Below are positions 41,401 through 52,958 of a DNA stretch of 64,000 nucleotides, one piece after another; the first letter of the stretch is position 1, and the number at the start of each line of letters is the position of its first letter. The notes below the pieces were generated by a model that saw only the letters and a program-made list of their open reading frames with translations, was not told the origin of the DNA and searched no databases. Source of the DNA: Urechis unicinctus (taxonomy: Eukaryota; Annelida; Polychaeta; Xenopneusta; Urechidae); contig CM067346.1 of the NCBI GenBank assembly GCA_034190875.2, forward strand, positions 10,555,462 to 10,619,461, read 5' to 3'. Position numbers and translations under genes: made by a program.

Positions 41401-44400
41401 TTATAGGCGTGTGTGTTGAGTCTGTGGATGTCATAGGGAAATTTGATGTCCTTGGTTACTGCGTAAGCTCCGTTGATGTCGTTGGTGGCTGTGTGGACAA
41501 TGTTGTTGTCGTCTGTGGTTATGAGGGCTATGCGGATGTCGTTGGTAGCTCTGTAGGCTATGTTTATATCGTTGGTGGCTATGTTTGTTACGCTGATCTC
41601 GTTAGTGGCTGTGTATGCTATGTTGATGTCGTTGGTAGCTGTGTCGACTATGTTTATGCCGTTGGCGGCTGTGTAGGCTGTGTTGATGTCGTTTGTGGCT
41701 GTGTTGGCTTTGTATATTTTTTGAGTGGTTCTGTGGGCTGAGTGGATGTCCCTGATGGCTCGGTGGGCTCAATTTCTTTCATTGGTTTTGTGTTGAGCTG
41801 TATTTGCGTAGAAATGATTGATTTTGTAGATCGTACAGAAAGCTACCGTCCAGATGTAAAACAATTAAGAATGATTCACTAACACATTGATTTTCTTAGC
41901 TCATACTTTGAATCGCTTAGACCTGTCCTGATGCGCAGACTTGACCTTGCCGTGAGCAATTGGATAAAAAACAAGTGGTGTTTTTAGCCTGCAGAATGTA
42001 GCTCTCTCCTGAGGAACTGTCATACATTTGGGGCTTCTGTGCTGCTCTGTCCAGTCACGGTACTTGGCCTACTGGGCGATTTAAAACAGTTCCACTATTA
42101 TATAATCTGTGATATGATATATTCCACATTTCCATCTCTAGTCTTGTTTGGCTTTACCTGAGGCATCTTATGAAAGAAATGATTTGTGCATGGCAGGAAT
42201 GCACGTGAGCAACCTTTGTCATGATAGAGTGGCCGATGAAAACATTTAACATGCTCTAATAGACCGCTAGATGGCGCCTTCTAAGATGGCAGTCTTATGG
42301 CAACAGCCTCGCCACACTGCAATGATATGGCCTTTCAGAAGCAGAGTCAACAACACAGATTGCCAACTGATTAAAGGCAGTTAATCTGTCACCTAGTGCT
42401 TATAAAACCGTTGCTAGCCATTCATTGAATATATGTAGGCAAGGCAATTGTGGCTGTGGAGCGTTGTGAGCACACTTGGCATGGCAATATTGGACGAGGT
42501 GTCTAACTGGTGCTGGGCGTAGAGGGCACTGGCATCATACCAAGCTTTATCATCGGGGCAGTAAAGCTTTTTTATCTAACCATATCACCAATTGATCGGT
42601 TCTTGTCAAAGTTTTTGATTCTGCCCAACAGCTATCTATAGGCCCCCAAATTAACATGTCATTTAGTGCTATTCCGCGGCGCCAGTTCAGCTCACGCGAG
42701 CCATGTCAATGAGGGCCATAGTTCCATGTTTAATCTCGTGTTTCTTTGAGGTAATTGACATCTACAATGTTTAATGGTCACCATAAATGGTTAACAGAAA
42801 CGACAGACGGCACATATAGGTCAGATGCGGAAGACGTCATGGATGACATGATTAAAGGCGGGCCAGCTAAAAAGCCATTTCAGAATGGTTGTGGGTGGCA
42901 CACGAATAAAGCGAAATCTTTTAATATATTAGATATATCAAACTTCGGCTTCTAGATGGGCAGTTTTACAGGACACGGCAAGACGGTAAGACGAACAAAA
43001 GCTAGACTTAACAAATCGGTGTGTTTCGCGTCAAATTGTGCAGAAATGCTTAATGCTAGATGTCACGCATCATGTGACGCAACAAGCTGCTGCGTCTGAT
43101 AATGCTTTGTCGACAGCATATATCCCCATCACCACCACAACATTGACATAATACTACAACATCCAGCAACACCCGTTTACGGCAAGCATTGAGCTATAAC
43201 ACACTGAGGCCGGTCGTTCACCGCAAATGGAAACCAGGCCATCCGAAATCAAATTGTGCAATAAAACCTAACCTGGCTTCGTGTCGAACGTGAACATCAG
43301 CGGGTGGACACGTGATCACACCCTGATATTACTTCTTTCCCAATTGAACACAAGAGACGGTAATCCATTACACAACTCTATTACCCCTCCCCCACCTATG
43401 ATATATACTCTACACTAGCCCAACATATTCGTCACCAACAATGACTGAAAATTAATACTAACGCCTAATAAAGACTGTGACCATCAATTCACTTCCCATA
43501 TTGGCGTGTTGTCTGAACAAGCCAGAACAACTTGTAGTGTGTCAACAAAGATGTTCTCAATAACCCAGACCGCCATGTCAACGGCCAACTCTAGAGACTT
43601 ATGCGTTTTGATATAATTTGCATACTGAAGACAATTTCCTTGCTTGTATTGAAAACTCATCCTCGAGTCTTCTGGTTGACAATCAAATGATGTCCCCGCC
43701 TTTTTACTTTCGACGACTTTATTTTGCTTTGTCAAAACACGCTTCCGATTCGATCGTTTAATATTTCTTTATCGACATGACAAGGTCAAGATGTTTGCAG
43801 AGGTTCAACGGATTTATTCATAACAGCAAATAAAGTAACGTGTCTTGTGCTTAAACACTAAAACTCAGTTGCACAGATAATGCAACAGCAAGGGGATAAG
43901 GGGATTATTTGAACCCTTGTATGACCCCTGTACAATGGGGTTACGGTTCTTGTGGTTGGAGTGGAGCTTTACAGATAACTAGAGCACATAAAGGCAGTGA
44001 GTTACGATGGAGCCAAACAACTTCATAGGAAGCAACGATTATGTGATAACCACCAATCTGATGGCGCTGCAACTTGGGTGGGCGAAACCTCTAGAATGAG
44101 GATTAGATGAATGATGAGATAATACCCAACTACAATGTCGACAAAGAAGTTCGGTCTTTTTTATTCACTGTATCGCTATATTGACCGAATACACTTTGCA
44201 TAATCATCTGGTAATACTCATATTTATACATGATATTTAGTGACGAAATTCAACGACAATTGAAATAGTCAATGTATATCTCACACTGGCGTGATCAGCA
44301 CTGCCTTGGGTCAAGCACCATCAATTTCATTTGTGCTAAGACATAGTAAACACCAGCATCTTATGACTTAAACGCAACGAAAATTATAATGGATCTCATT

Positions 44401-47400
44401 TCCATACCCGTATAGTTTACCAACGTTTGTTTAAGCGGGCATAAAACCAGCCATTGTCATTGTCACGCAATGTATTTACTCCTGTAAAAACACACGAATA
44501 ACTCTAGCCTTGAAGGCTACGACGTGGTGAACGCATGCTAGAAGTGGCTATATTTCTCTCTTATTTAAGTATACGAATTTGCAAACTAATACTCTCCCAG
44601 GTGAACTTTTACAAGCGTTCTGATTGCTACAGAATGGCAAAGCAACAGAGGCGTGGCCAACAACGCGAATCAGCTGAGAACCGTATCCGTTAGCATTATG
44701 CCACAGCGAGCTGTGTCATTTAGCACTATGCCACAGAGAGCCGTGTACTTTAGCTTTATGGAAAAGCGAGCCGTGTCCTTATGCAATACGGATTTGTAGT
44801 CTCTTCATTTGGCTCTGTTCAGGGTATGTTTCACTGCCTACTATATACCACGACGACTTCACTGGACGGATAATGTGTTGTGGATAAAAATTACTGCTCT
44901 TTCGTCTCTGTATCAGGTAGTCAAATGGTAACGGAGAAAAATATAATTATACCATGCCAAGCAACATAGTTGAGAACTATTATAAATGTGCTTCGCAAAT
45001 TCCTTCTAATTCAGGTCACCCTTACAGAAATCGCCTCACATAATACTTCACATCCTTCATGCAGTTCGATATACAGGTTAGGATCTACAAATAAACGAGG
45101 ACCAAACACTAACTGAAAATCATCCAGTAGGGTAATTCATGTCTAATTCTCTGTAAAGCGATCGGTGGCGATGTCTAGAGCTCAGTGTCATTCCACATGT
45201 TTGACGCTTTTCATATGAAGGATTCCCTCGTATATAAGCGCATAACGTTTATTATGCCGTTATGTTGAAAAATATTTAATGGCAACTCTAAGAGATTTTA
45301 GTTAGGCTGATAAAGCGTTGGTGTTTTTGTGACAGGCATGAGGGTAAAGCTGCTTTCAACATAGATGTGTGTAATATGTGTAGCAGATGACAAATAACTC
45401 GTGCCATGCAGGATGAATAAACTTGTCAATTCGGTTGGTCTATAAGGTGTCCGCACCGTGTCTGGGCTGATCGGATCTTTGAATGATTTTGCCAAGAGCG
45501 TTTTGGTTTGCAACGCGTGTCTTGTTATAAAAGGAAACATTATAAAGACATTGTAATGTAGGGATTACTGCTTGTTACGGTAATGTAGCGATAGTAGCGC
45601 CTAGCTACCATGACACGTACACTGATAACTATCATTACAAGTGGAATGCATGGTCAATATGCTGTCACTAATCTGAGGAGACAGGGTTATCTCAAGCGAG
45701 CTATGATTGAAACCATGTGGTATGGCCCAAACAACCTTTCCAGATAGCACGAGCTCCAGGCAGCAAACTATTGTCTGGCGAGATAGTCAGATAGTTTATC
45801 AGCAGTTTTAAGTTAGTGATCTTTTGTTATGAAGATGCCAAGGATATGCAAGCGCAAGGCAAACTAGTCCAACCTAAGGTATTTTGTGGATATCCCGTAA
45901 CCAGAATACAGCAGAGTGAATTAATTATATTATTGTTGACACTTAATTCTCTACAAAGGTGTACATTTGTTTTCTGTGATGTATTTTCATTACCGTAAAA
46001 GATGTTGAATCACACTTATAAACACTTCTGACTCAGCAGTTACTTTCATTTTAAGAATAAAGTTTTTTAGGCACTGGACTTTTTGCTTTTCAAAGCCGTA
46101 AAATAGAGGGTTAGCATTGGCGTCAGGCGTTTTGTATATCATTGGACTCAGTCAACGGCGGTTCTTAATACATCAAGCACAGTTTATACTTGGGTCATTC
46201 ATCAGTTCACCTGAAGGGTTTTGTTGTTTATACACTGATCCTGTTTTCCATGATTGAGGCAACTCTTCCATACGAACACCCATGTAAGCTAGGGAAGGCA
46301 TCATCGCACACTACAATACGATACAGAAATAATGTGAGGTGTTGTCAGTTTGTTTGATTAACAGATACATTTGTTTCTATTGATGCTTCCTGTGATATGT
46401 TTGGAGAGTGTTTTAATGCTTCACTTGGTCGATGCTATCACTGACAACGGCCCGTGTTGAGTCGAGCAGGCAGTGTAGTGATGTTTCGACTTGTCAGCAA
46501 ACATTCCATTGTTGTTAGTTACAATGAAGGGCCGTCCCTACTTAGGACATATAACCTCAACCCATGTAGGGTTCTCAGAACGACGAAATCCTTCCCAGGA
46601 AAATATGATGATTATGTTAAGTTTGGTGATGGTGGTAATGAGAACGGTGAGATGGATGACGACAATGGAGATGAGGCTATGATGACGACCCTGATAATCA
46701 TCGAGATGAAGATCATGATGATGATGTCGATGACAATGATGATAATGATGATAATGATGAGAGGATTAAACGTCACCATCAAGATACACAGCTTACATAT
46801 CCTGCTATATATAGTTTACTGATTGGTGCGTATTTTATGAACATGATGTGTCATAACGGATGGGAAAAGCCTTCCACGGGCTGACACGACAGATCTTTAA
46901 GCCTGCTTATATAATAACATGTTTTAAAAGATACACTCTGCTTTAATCGCTGGTTGCCAGCATTGACTTATGATATTACATGGAACCCCGTAAAAGGGTT
47001 AGAACTATGCTCCGACGTCAATATAACAGGATGGCACATCAACCTTGTGAACGCTGAGAGCTGACTGAACACATAACCAGTGGAAGGAGTGGTGGTAAAC
47101 ATGGGTACATGACCTAGCTTTTGAAGTCTCCTGTAAAAGCCCTAATTGAGTGAATTGTGATATTCAACCATTGCGACCCCGTGTGTCCTATCCCTTTTCG
47201 AAGCACAGTGAAGCCCGTGGTCATACATTCCTTTAAATAACTCTTGTTAGGTTTATCAATGAGCCAGAACCATATTTCACTTAAAGATGGATAAATAATA
47301 CACAAATTCGTTTGATGTCAGGCATTGATATTCTACCATTAAATACATTGTATATGCTTCTTAACTACTAGTCAATTATCTGATGTCCGCTCATGGGCTT

Positions 47401-50400
47401 CGAAAAGAATTATTTAATGCCCACACACCATCCGGTGTATATATCAATGGTGATATGCGTTGCTAATATAGGCGTAATTCACAATGCACCAATCGACCAA
47501 GGGATTCATTGGGTGTTGCCTAGTAGCATTTTATTGAAATTATCGCAAGATCATCAAGTTTATGCTTGTTTAATAAAACCTAAGAAATTATTCCAATTTT
47601 AAATTGGGCAATGGAATCTAATCAAACACTCACATCATCTGCAGTGTGAAGCGAATTGTCTGACAAACAGAGATGTTCCAAGGTCAAATGTGATGAGAGC
47701 AAATAAATGCTTATAGGATTGTAAATAACTGGTGTTGGCAGGGTGAGTAGATACATAAATAATGAAGGGATATTACAGCTGAAGGCCAGTTGTCTCAGGT
47801 TAATTCAGATCAAATAAATACGGGTGACTAGTGTGAATATTGCATGTAAATGTGAATCGCTGCTGATAAAGGCTATACAGCGAGCCCTGACACCAACTGG
47901 TCTAAACATTAATATTGTTGTAATTTCATTTCCTCAGTATGGTTGCCTGTGCTTAATTGTCGTGTAACGCATCAAACATCTGTGTTATGCCGTAAATGTC
48001 CTCTGCATCGTCTTTTATAGACCACAACCGTGACATATGGTATATCGCGTTTATGACAAATGTCAAAGTCTAGATTCAAATCGTTGTGTTGCAAATCATG
48101 ACCATCTATGGATAGCATGCCGAATCATAATAAGATTCCTTTCAATGTTCACTATGGATTTGTTAGAGATGAATGAGATGGCAATAACATTGTTGCAATT
48201 GATTCGTTCGAAGTTGTAACGGTCAGTGAAACACGTCATTTTAATAACATGAGCATGGTTTATTGCTGTGTTTGCTGCCAACTTCCCACCTGGTATGGAG
48301 GACTTGTTTGTACATCAGACAAGTCACCCTCATCCCGAGACCAATATCTGTCACGATACATTTACTCAAAAGCTATTCAAATAATGACTGGAACAATCAG
48401 TTGTCACTCTAACGACCTAGAATGTTAGCACTAGGTAACAAACAATTTAATATCGAAAATAAATACTGATTGGCGAGGACAGATAAAACCAGTGTTAACA
48501 CGACCTAATAGACCGGTAGCTCGTTCTGTTTGCAGAGTACTTGCTTCATTGTGTATTATGTGCTCAAAGGCCATAACAAAACGGGTAAACTGCCTAGGGT
48601 GACAGATATCGAAAATTTTCACCATTGTATTCTAATGACCTCGGTAATTACTGCCGCACGTTGCACGCCACGCCAACTGCTGGCCTCTAGTTCCAATACA
48701 AGTCGTCATACATATTTGTCTGCATTCTTCTCCGCGCAGGCTAACGACGTCACATTGACAAACAGTCAACAGTGAACCCACAGAGCCAAACGTTCTTTTG
48801 TCTACCCCACGTTGTAGGGACATTAACACCATTGAAAATAAAACCATCTGTTCTTAGACGACCAACAATACATATCTTTCTACGTAGTGGATGGTAATGA
48901 TATAATATGATAATGGTTGTAGGTAGTATCTATGTTAATGACATCGAGTAATGTGGGAATGTGTCGCTCATCGGGCTGATAACAATCAAATTATTTTGCT
49001 TACATAAGGCGAGGACGCCAAAAAACATTACCAATAGACAAACGTCACAAATATCCAGGACCAATATGACGTTTGGGGCGATGATTGAGTTGATGATCGG
49101 GAATGACAAAACCAACGACAATCGTGCTGAGCATGGTGATCAAGATCATGATGGTCATGATGACGCTGCTGGTGTTGATGATGATATCGAAGAAGACGAA
49201 AATACTAATGATCAAAAATATGACTACAATAACGTTGCATTTCCATGGCTTATAAATGGGTTTGTTGACATATACAGTTTATGGTACAAAGATCGTCGGT
49301 TTGCTTAACGCAAGTCTCTCACATCCCGGGGCTAATATATGTCATCATATATTATCTCAACAGATGTTCAAACAATCAGGCATCACATCAACGACCTGGA
49401 AGGACGGCATAAACATGACAAGCCCCATGAAAAACACACATAGATAAAGATTGGCGAGGACAGATAGAGCCAGTGTAAACACGACCTTATTGACTGATAA
49501 CTTGTCCTATGTACAGAGTACTTGCTTCATAGTGCATTGTGTGCTCAAAAACCCTGACAGAAGGATAAACCGCCTGGAGTGACAATAATCACCATTCGAC
49601 TTCAACTTGCATCTTGATAATCTGGCAATAACAGCTAAGTATGGCACACCAATACTGCAAAACAACTGCACCGAAGCATTTGGCAACTTTGACTGTGTTA
49701 TAGTCCCCTACTCAGAACCATATTCGCTCCTAGCTCACGAACGAGGGAACACTGACAAACAAACAAGACTGAAAGCGGAGTGAGGCTTTGCAGGTGCACC
49801 CTATGCTATAAGGCGCTTGAGTGGATTATGATTTTTGGGTAGCTGACGGTGTATAGAGGGTTGTTATCATAGGGATATTACGAGAGGTCATTACGTCATA
49901 AGTGACATTGGCTGATTGAGTTAACCTCCTCATTATGATTTCTGATGCAATATGTAAAAATGGAGCATGAGACTCCACATACATGTGGTGTGTTAAAGAA
50001 GCGCACGTCATGTTAACACTCGCAGCAGTTGGATATAACAAAAAAGTCTTTCATTTGGAGACGACAATTGCACAAGATTATGAGAGGACAGGTTAGAAAA
50101 CATTGGGTTACAGTTTATAATACATATAATAGATAGAAATACCAAGATGCTGTACATAGCTAGCACTCGAAACCCAGGTTTGCTGAATAGTGTCATGTCA
50201 TTTATAAACCGATTCTCTAGCAGCGAGTGCAAATTGGTTGAACACAGATTGACCTAATTAGGGTTTTTGCAGCTCCATTTCTGTTCCATGAATGGAGACG
50301 GTGTAATAGGCTTACACAGTTCTGTCAACAGCGGATGAATGCAACAGATCATCAGAAGCAATGAGGCGTTCATCGCAGATCATACAAATCCATCTCATTG

Positions 50401-52958
50401 ACTGCATTGAGCCACAGACAGGCTATCGACTTTCTTCATTCATTTCACTAATGAATTGATGCGGAGTGAAAAAGTTATCTGGTATGAATTAATGCATCCC
50501 GCGTGGTAGCCATGGCTCACAAAATGCACTTTAACTCGATTAGCGCCACGATCTATGACTATGTGCCAGTATGACGCATAAGTTAAATACAACGTAGTGC
50601 TACATCTGTAGCACAGATAGCAGCCGCAAGTGTTTACAACAAATGCTACTGAATGATTCTCACCTGAGCATATCGGCAGCGGGATGTAGATAAGCTATGA
50701 TCGCTTAACATTCCATAAGGCTAATTGTTATACGCTAGCAAGCAGCAGTGAGTCCAAATATAGTTCAGAGTTATTATTCAGCAATGACGATACATTGTTA
50801 TTAAGTTTCTATTGCAGCCATTGCAGTATTTAACAAACTGATAGATTGTCAACTTGCTCGGCTGGTGATGGTCGGCGTAGCACGTGTTGATGGGTATCAG
50901 GAGTCCTAATGTATAAAACGATACACTCATAAACTTAAATACAGAACAGATAGACCGCGAAGACGGAATATCTGGCTGTTATAAGGCGAATTCAAGTAAT
51001 AACAGATTACTACGCAGCTAATAGATTGTTATTAACAACCCTCTGCTCCCCATTAACCAGTCAATGCTTTATTTGAACGTCCGAAAGAAGATTCACTGCC
51101 CATTTACATGAAATGCTGAGACACAATAGGAGTGCAATGCCTTAACAGTGAGCTAATGAGAGCATAATTCGCCGTCACATAATGCAAACAGCATCCTTTA
51201 TTGAGCCTGTCCAGCCTCTGAAGTACATTAAACTGACAGGATAAAGATCGCATGCTCTAGGTGAGATGCTTACAACGGCAATGGCAGCCTACTGACAGAG
51301 ACAGACCCGTGTGAAATGAATGGCAATCACTTCAGCAGACAATGATGGCAACATAAATAACAGCAGAATCAGAGGCGAATGATGTCAGCGGGGTCGCTGA
51401 AGGGTGTGAGCTTTCGCATCCTTAAAGGAATGTCATGAACTTCAGGCGCAGTCGTCACCCAAGATTCAATAGCTGGGTACAAAAAGGCCAAGGTGTATAT
51501 AGCTGGCGTCTAGGACCGGGATCAGTTTCGATGTTCGATCATCACTGACATCAGATGGCTTGACGCAGAAATCTTCCGTTCATAACGTATGGAAACAAAA
51601 TACAACATTGATTCAACTCGAGTGTTTAATACGGATGCATTGCACGTGCACAACTTGATAAAACTCGTTCCTCGACGTGCGTTCGCTCGCTGTTAATCAA
51701 CGCAAACGCCTGCGGGCGCAATGCATGAAAACATGGACTCGCCAATCACCGGACATCGACACGAGAGTGACAAAAAGCCCATTGCCTGTCAACAGTACAA
51801 TACACCAATTTGTCGCCTCCGTGAAGTAGGCATAAGGACGAAAACAGATGACCCATAACTCGGAGCTACCCCAGTAACTGGGAGCGACATTCAAGCCAAA
51901 TGGCCCCGTTAAGGGGGTGATATATAGCGATAAGTATGGCGGTACATTATGGTTATCAGAACGCAGCTGACTCACTTACACGAAATATACAAAGGCCTAT
52001 TACCACCATCATGGGATAAAACTTAAGTTGGCTTTGCTTCCGGGGGTTGACTTTTATTTCGAGAATTGTCTGGACCTTAGAACTTGACAGCTTAGCATCA
52101 ACTTACATGGTCGGCCAACTCGGAAGTTTTGCAAGACCATGTATATTCCAACGTTAGATAATAAACGTGGCAGTAAGCGGTAAGGTATTGTCGGATTTTA
52201 TCGTAGTCAGCAATATTCCAATAAGAACATTGCTGCGGCAGATTGACTAAAAAGGTGAGCGTTCACAGAGACTGTTTGGATGTTAACATTGTGAACAGGC
52301 ACACAATACCGAATAACGTTAGTTTTGGCAGGAACATAATACAGAATGTTTAGTGATCCTATTGATAGGTGCGTGCTTAACTCTCGGTTGAAGGATGACT
52401 TCCCACAAAATTAAATTTAATGTTTTTAAAATTCAATAAAACCATTTCAAGAATCTAATGCCGTGTTTAGACATTAAGTTTGAACATAGTAAGTCACAAA
52501 CACACAGATCAATACTCCTGTTCACAGTACTGAGCCAGTGAGTGTGGTAATATTTTGCGTATCGACGTTTACTTCCACACATTATTGCTAATGTTGCACT
52601 CCATTCATTGGCTCCACAGCGTATGTACACTAGGCATATAGAGATCGGAGACCTTCCGAGGGTAGATTAGCCTCCACCAAGCCATACACAAACAACGTGG
52701 TTTATTTACCGAATGAGCCTGCATTAAGCTTCGCGTAGTAACAATGACTTCAAGTAGAATTCCACCATAAATTATTCCGTCTGCATGAGCCGAGTTGGTG
52801 ACATTATTACAGAAAACCGTCACATAAAGGTTCTCGTCTTAACGCATTAATCACAGCACAAACTAACCTTTTCGGAAGAAGCCCCTCGCTTGGAATATAT
52901 TGAAGCTTCGGGAAACTCGGCGCGAAAATCTTCTTGTAAAAGCAAACATCGCCATCAT
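35422..52958 (-). CDS. KCNIP: KChIP-like calcium sensor gene, full exon set (isoforms from exon 1a or 1b; C-terminal cassette Z3)
   Basis: Seven coding exons on the minus strand join in frame: 52868-52958 (1a) or 41005-41092 (1b), then 37936-38060, 37742-37811, 36786-36856, 36301-36513, 36077-36139 and 35422-35469. The 1b isoform is 678 bp including stop, or 225 residues. Every internal boundary has AG acceptor and GT donor, and the 125, 70, 71 and 63 bp exon sizes are, from memory, those of vertebrate KChIP genes. Residues 60-95 hold the degenerate EF-hand 1 with YRGFKQECPTG. EF loops follow at D108-E119, D144-E155 and D192-E203. The C-terminus is [10 protein letters not shown]. KChIPs are cytosolic Ca2+ sensors that bind the N-terminus of Kv4 channels and alter their surface expression and gating. 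YRGFK and YDMMGK favour KChIP over frequenin or hippocalcin. Family assignment is firm; partner binding is inferred from the family. Confidence 0.93.
36077..36139 (-). CDS. KCNIP: KChIP exon 6, cassette Z3 (EF-hand 4)
   Basis: 63 bp, phase 0 at both ends, acceptor GTTACAG, donor GTAAGC. Encodes [20 protein letters not shown] plus K. The EF-hand 4 loop [12 protein letters not shown] has Asp at 1, Asn at 3, Asp at 5, Gly at 6 and Glu at 12, so it is a canonical Ca2+ site. It is too short to stand out as an open frame and was found by motif and splice sites. Confidence 0.94.
36301..36513 (-). CDS. KCNIP: KChIP exon 5, cassette Z3 (EF-hand 3)
   Basis: 213 bp, phase 0 at both ends (acceptor TGTAG, donor GTGAGA). 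Encodes 71 residues beginning [20 protein letters not shown] and ending [10 protein letters not shown]. The EF-hand 3 loop is [12 protein letters not shown]. The family signature YDMMGK is present. By recollection, vertebrate KCNIP genes split this stretch into 108 and 105 bp exons; here it is one exon. Z3 has Lys at residue 181 where Z1 and Z2 have Asn. Confidence 0.95.
36786..36856 (-). CDS. KCNIP: KChIP exon 4, cassette Z3 (EF-hand 2)
   Basis: 71 bp, entered in phase 1 after a TTACAG acceptor and leaving in phase 0 at GTAAGC. Encodes [18 protein letters not shown] and then TISFE. The EF-hand 2 loop [12 protein letters not shown] is completed by the first Glu of exon 5. Identical to the Z1 and Z2 copies. 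Confidence 0.94.
36912..37270. repeat. Minisatellite in KChIP intron 3
   Basis: GTGTGAACACAGGTA-type repeat continuing past 37166, where units 1 and 2 break off. This repeat is thus one parent of the duplication breakpoint. Confidence 0.8.
37742..37811 (-). CDS. KCNIP: KChIP exon 3 (degenerate EF-hand 1)
   Basis: 70 bp, acceptor CTGTAG, donor GTGAGT. Encodes [20 protein letters not shown] and then PQG plus one base. The Cys-Pro pair in the loop is the family hallmark that disables Ca2+ binding at EF-hand 1. The phase-1 exit is compatible with exon 4 in each of the three downstream cassettes. Confidence 0.95.
37936..38060 (-). CDS. KCNIP: KChIP exon 2 (start of conserved core)
   Basis: 125 bp, acceptor TTTCAG with a T-rich tract, donor GTGAGA. 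Encodes residues 30-71, starting [19 protein letters not shown] and ending [13 protein letters not shown]. The last part is the first helix of EF-hand 1. The stretch matches the KChIP core around 'PEGLE...F(T/S)(K/R)(K/R)ELQ(I/V)(L/M)YRGFK'. The exon enters in phase 2 of the split Asp codon and exits in phase 0. Confidence 0.95.
38382..38500. repeat. 23-bp minisatellite in intron upstream of exon 2
   Basis: About five units of the form CACCTAGTCTAGCTGTACTG + TGC. Confidence 0.85.
38501..40817. other. Intron between exons 1b and 2, no gene seen
   Basis: Holds an inverted-CCAAT-like element (CAGCCAATCAGAGCGCG near 38745) and a short degenerate direct repeat around GATTCAGCATAAGA (about 39290-39355 and 39740-39815). 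Small open frames on both strands near 38.5 kb are not supported. Confidence 0.5.
40818..41004. repeat. Minisatellite abutting the exon 1b donor
   Basis: Four to five units of roughly 32-46 bp with AGATAACTGACCCAGCGAGG. The last one ends directly at the GTTAGT donor of exon 1b, so the first intron begins inside the repeat. Confidence 0.8.
41005..41092 (-). CDS. KCNIP: KChIP alternative first exon 1b
   Basis: Encodes [18 protein letters not shown] and then [11 protein letters not shown], with the last base G forming a phase-1 boundary at a GTTAGT donor. An in-frame TAA lies seven codons upstream. Length (88 bp), phase and donor match exon 1a, so both can splice to exon 2. It lies about 2.9 kb upstream of exon 2 and 11.8 kb downstream of exon 1a. 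It is probably driven by its own promoter, because it carries its own ATG; no promoter element was identified with certainty. Confidence 0.87.
41385..41765. repeat. 30-bp minisatellite upstream of exon 1b
   Basis: About a dozen units of 30 bp, e.g. GATGTCGTTGGTGGCTGTGT + AGGCTATGTT. The unit is a multiple of three, so a plus-strand frame of 118 codons stays open as a decapeptide repeat ([10 protein letters not shown]-like). I treat this as repeat-driven, not as a gene. It starts about 290 bp upstream of the exon 1b start. Confidence 0.9.
41766..44671. other. First-intron sequence between exons 1a and 1b, no gene seen
   Basis: An 83-codon minus-strand frame at 43484-43735 has no recognisable domain, and no splice or family evidence supports it. 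Confidence 0.5.
44672..44790. repeat. 30-bp short tandem repeat, about four units
   Basis: Units such as CACAGCGAGCTGTGTCATTT + AGCACTATGC, within the intron of the 1a isoform. Confidence 0.75.
46605..46767. repeat. GAT/ATG-rich low-complexity tract
   Basis: Degenerate GATGAT/AATGATG repeat. The open frames rich in Asp or Met across it are a consequence of composition. A shorter similar tract is at 49130-49205. Confidence 0.8.
48361..48669. repeat. Diverged direct repeat, copy A
   Basis: About 300 bp matching 49346-49650 imperfectly. Shared landmarks are CAATCAG...ACGACCT, GATTGGCGAGGACAGATA and CAGAGTACTTGCTTCAT. No coding potential or terminal motifs recognised. Confidence 0.75.
49346..49650. 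repeat. Diverged direct repeat, copy B
   Basis: Second copy, about 980 bp from copy A and in the same orientation. Much more diverged than the X, Y and Z duplications, so it is older. Confidence 0.75.
49651..51868. other. Intronic sequence, nothing recognised
   Basis: Part of the long first intron of the 1a isoform. No exon, RNA gene, tandem repeat or mobile element that I can support. Confidence 0.5.
52868..52958 (-). CDS. KCNIP: KChIP alternative first exon 1a (X4 copy)
   Basis: Encodes [19 protein letters not shown] and then [11 protein letters not shown], ending in phase 1 at a GTTAGT donor. An in-frame TAA directly precedes the ATG-ATG, which fixes the start. The split codon G|AT joins exon 2 as Asp. 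The peptide is basic and aromatic. It has no Met-Gly, so it cannot be N-myristoylated like most neuronal calcium sensors. It is a paralogue of exon 1b (20 of 29 residues identical from MAMF onward). The open frame antisense-shifted through this exon is a shadow. Confidence 0.85.

Noticed and set aside
43484-43735. 83-codon minus-strand frame in the first intron
   Set aside because: Composition looks protein-like, but there is no recognisable domain, no second copy and no clear splice context.
46454-46822. Asp/Met-rich frames at 46.5 kb and 49.1 kb
   Set aside because: Driven by GAT/ATG low-complexity repeats.
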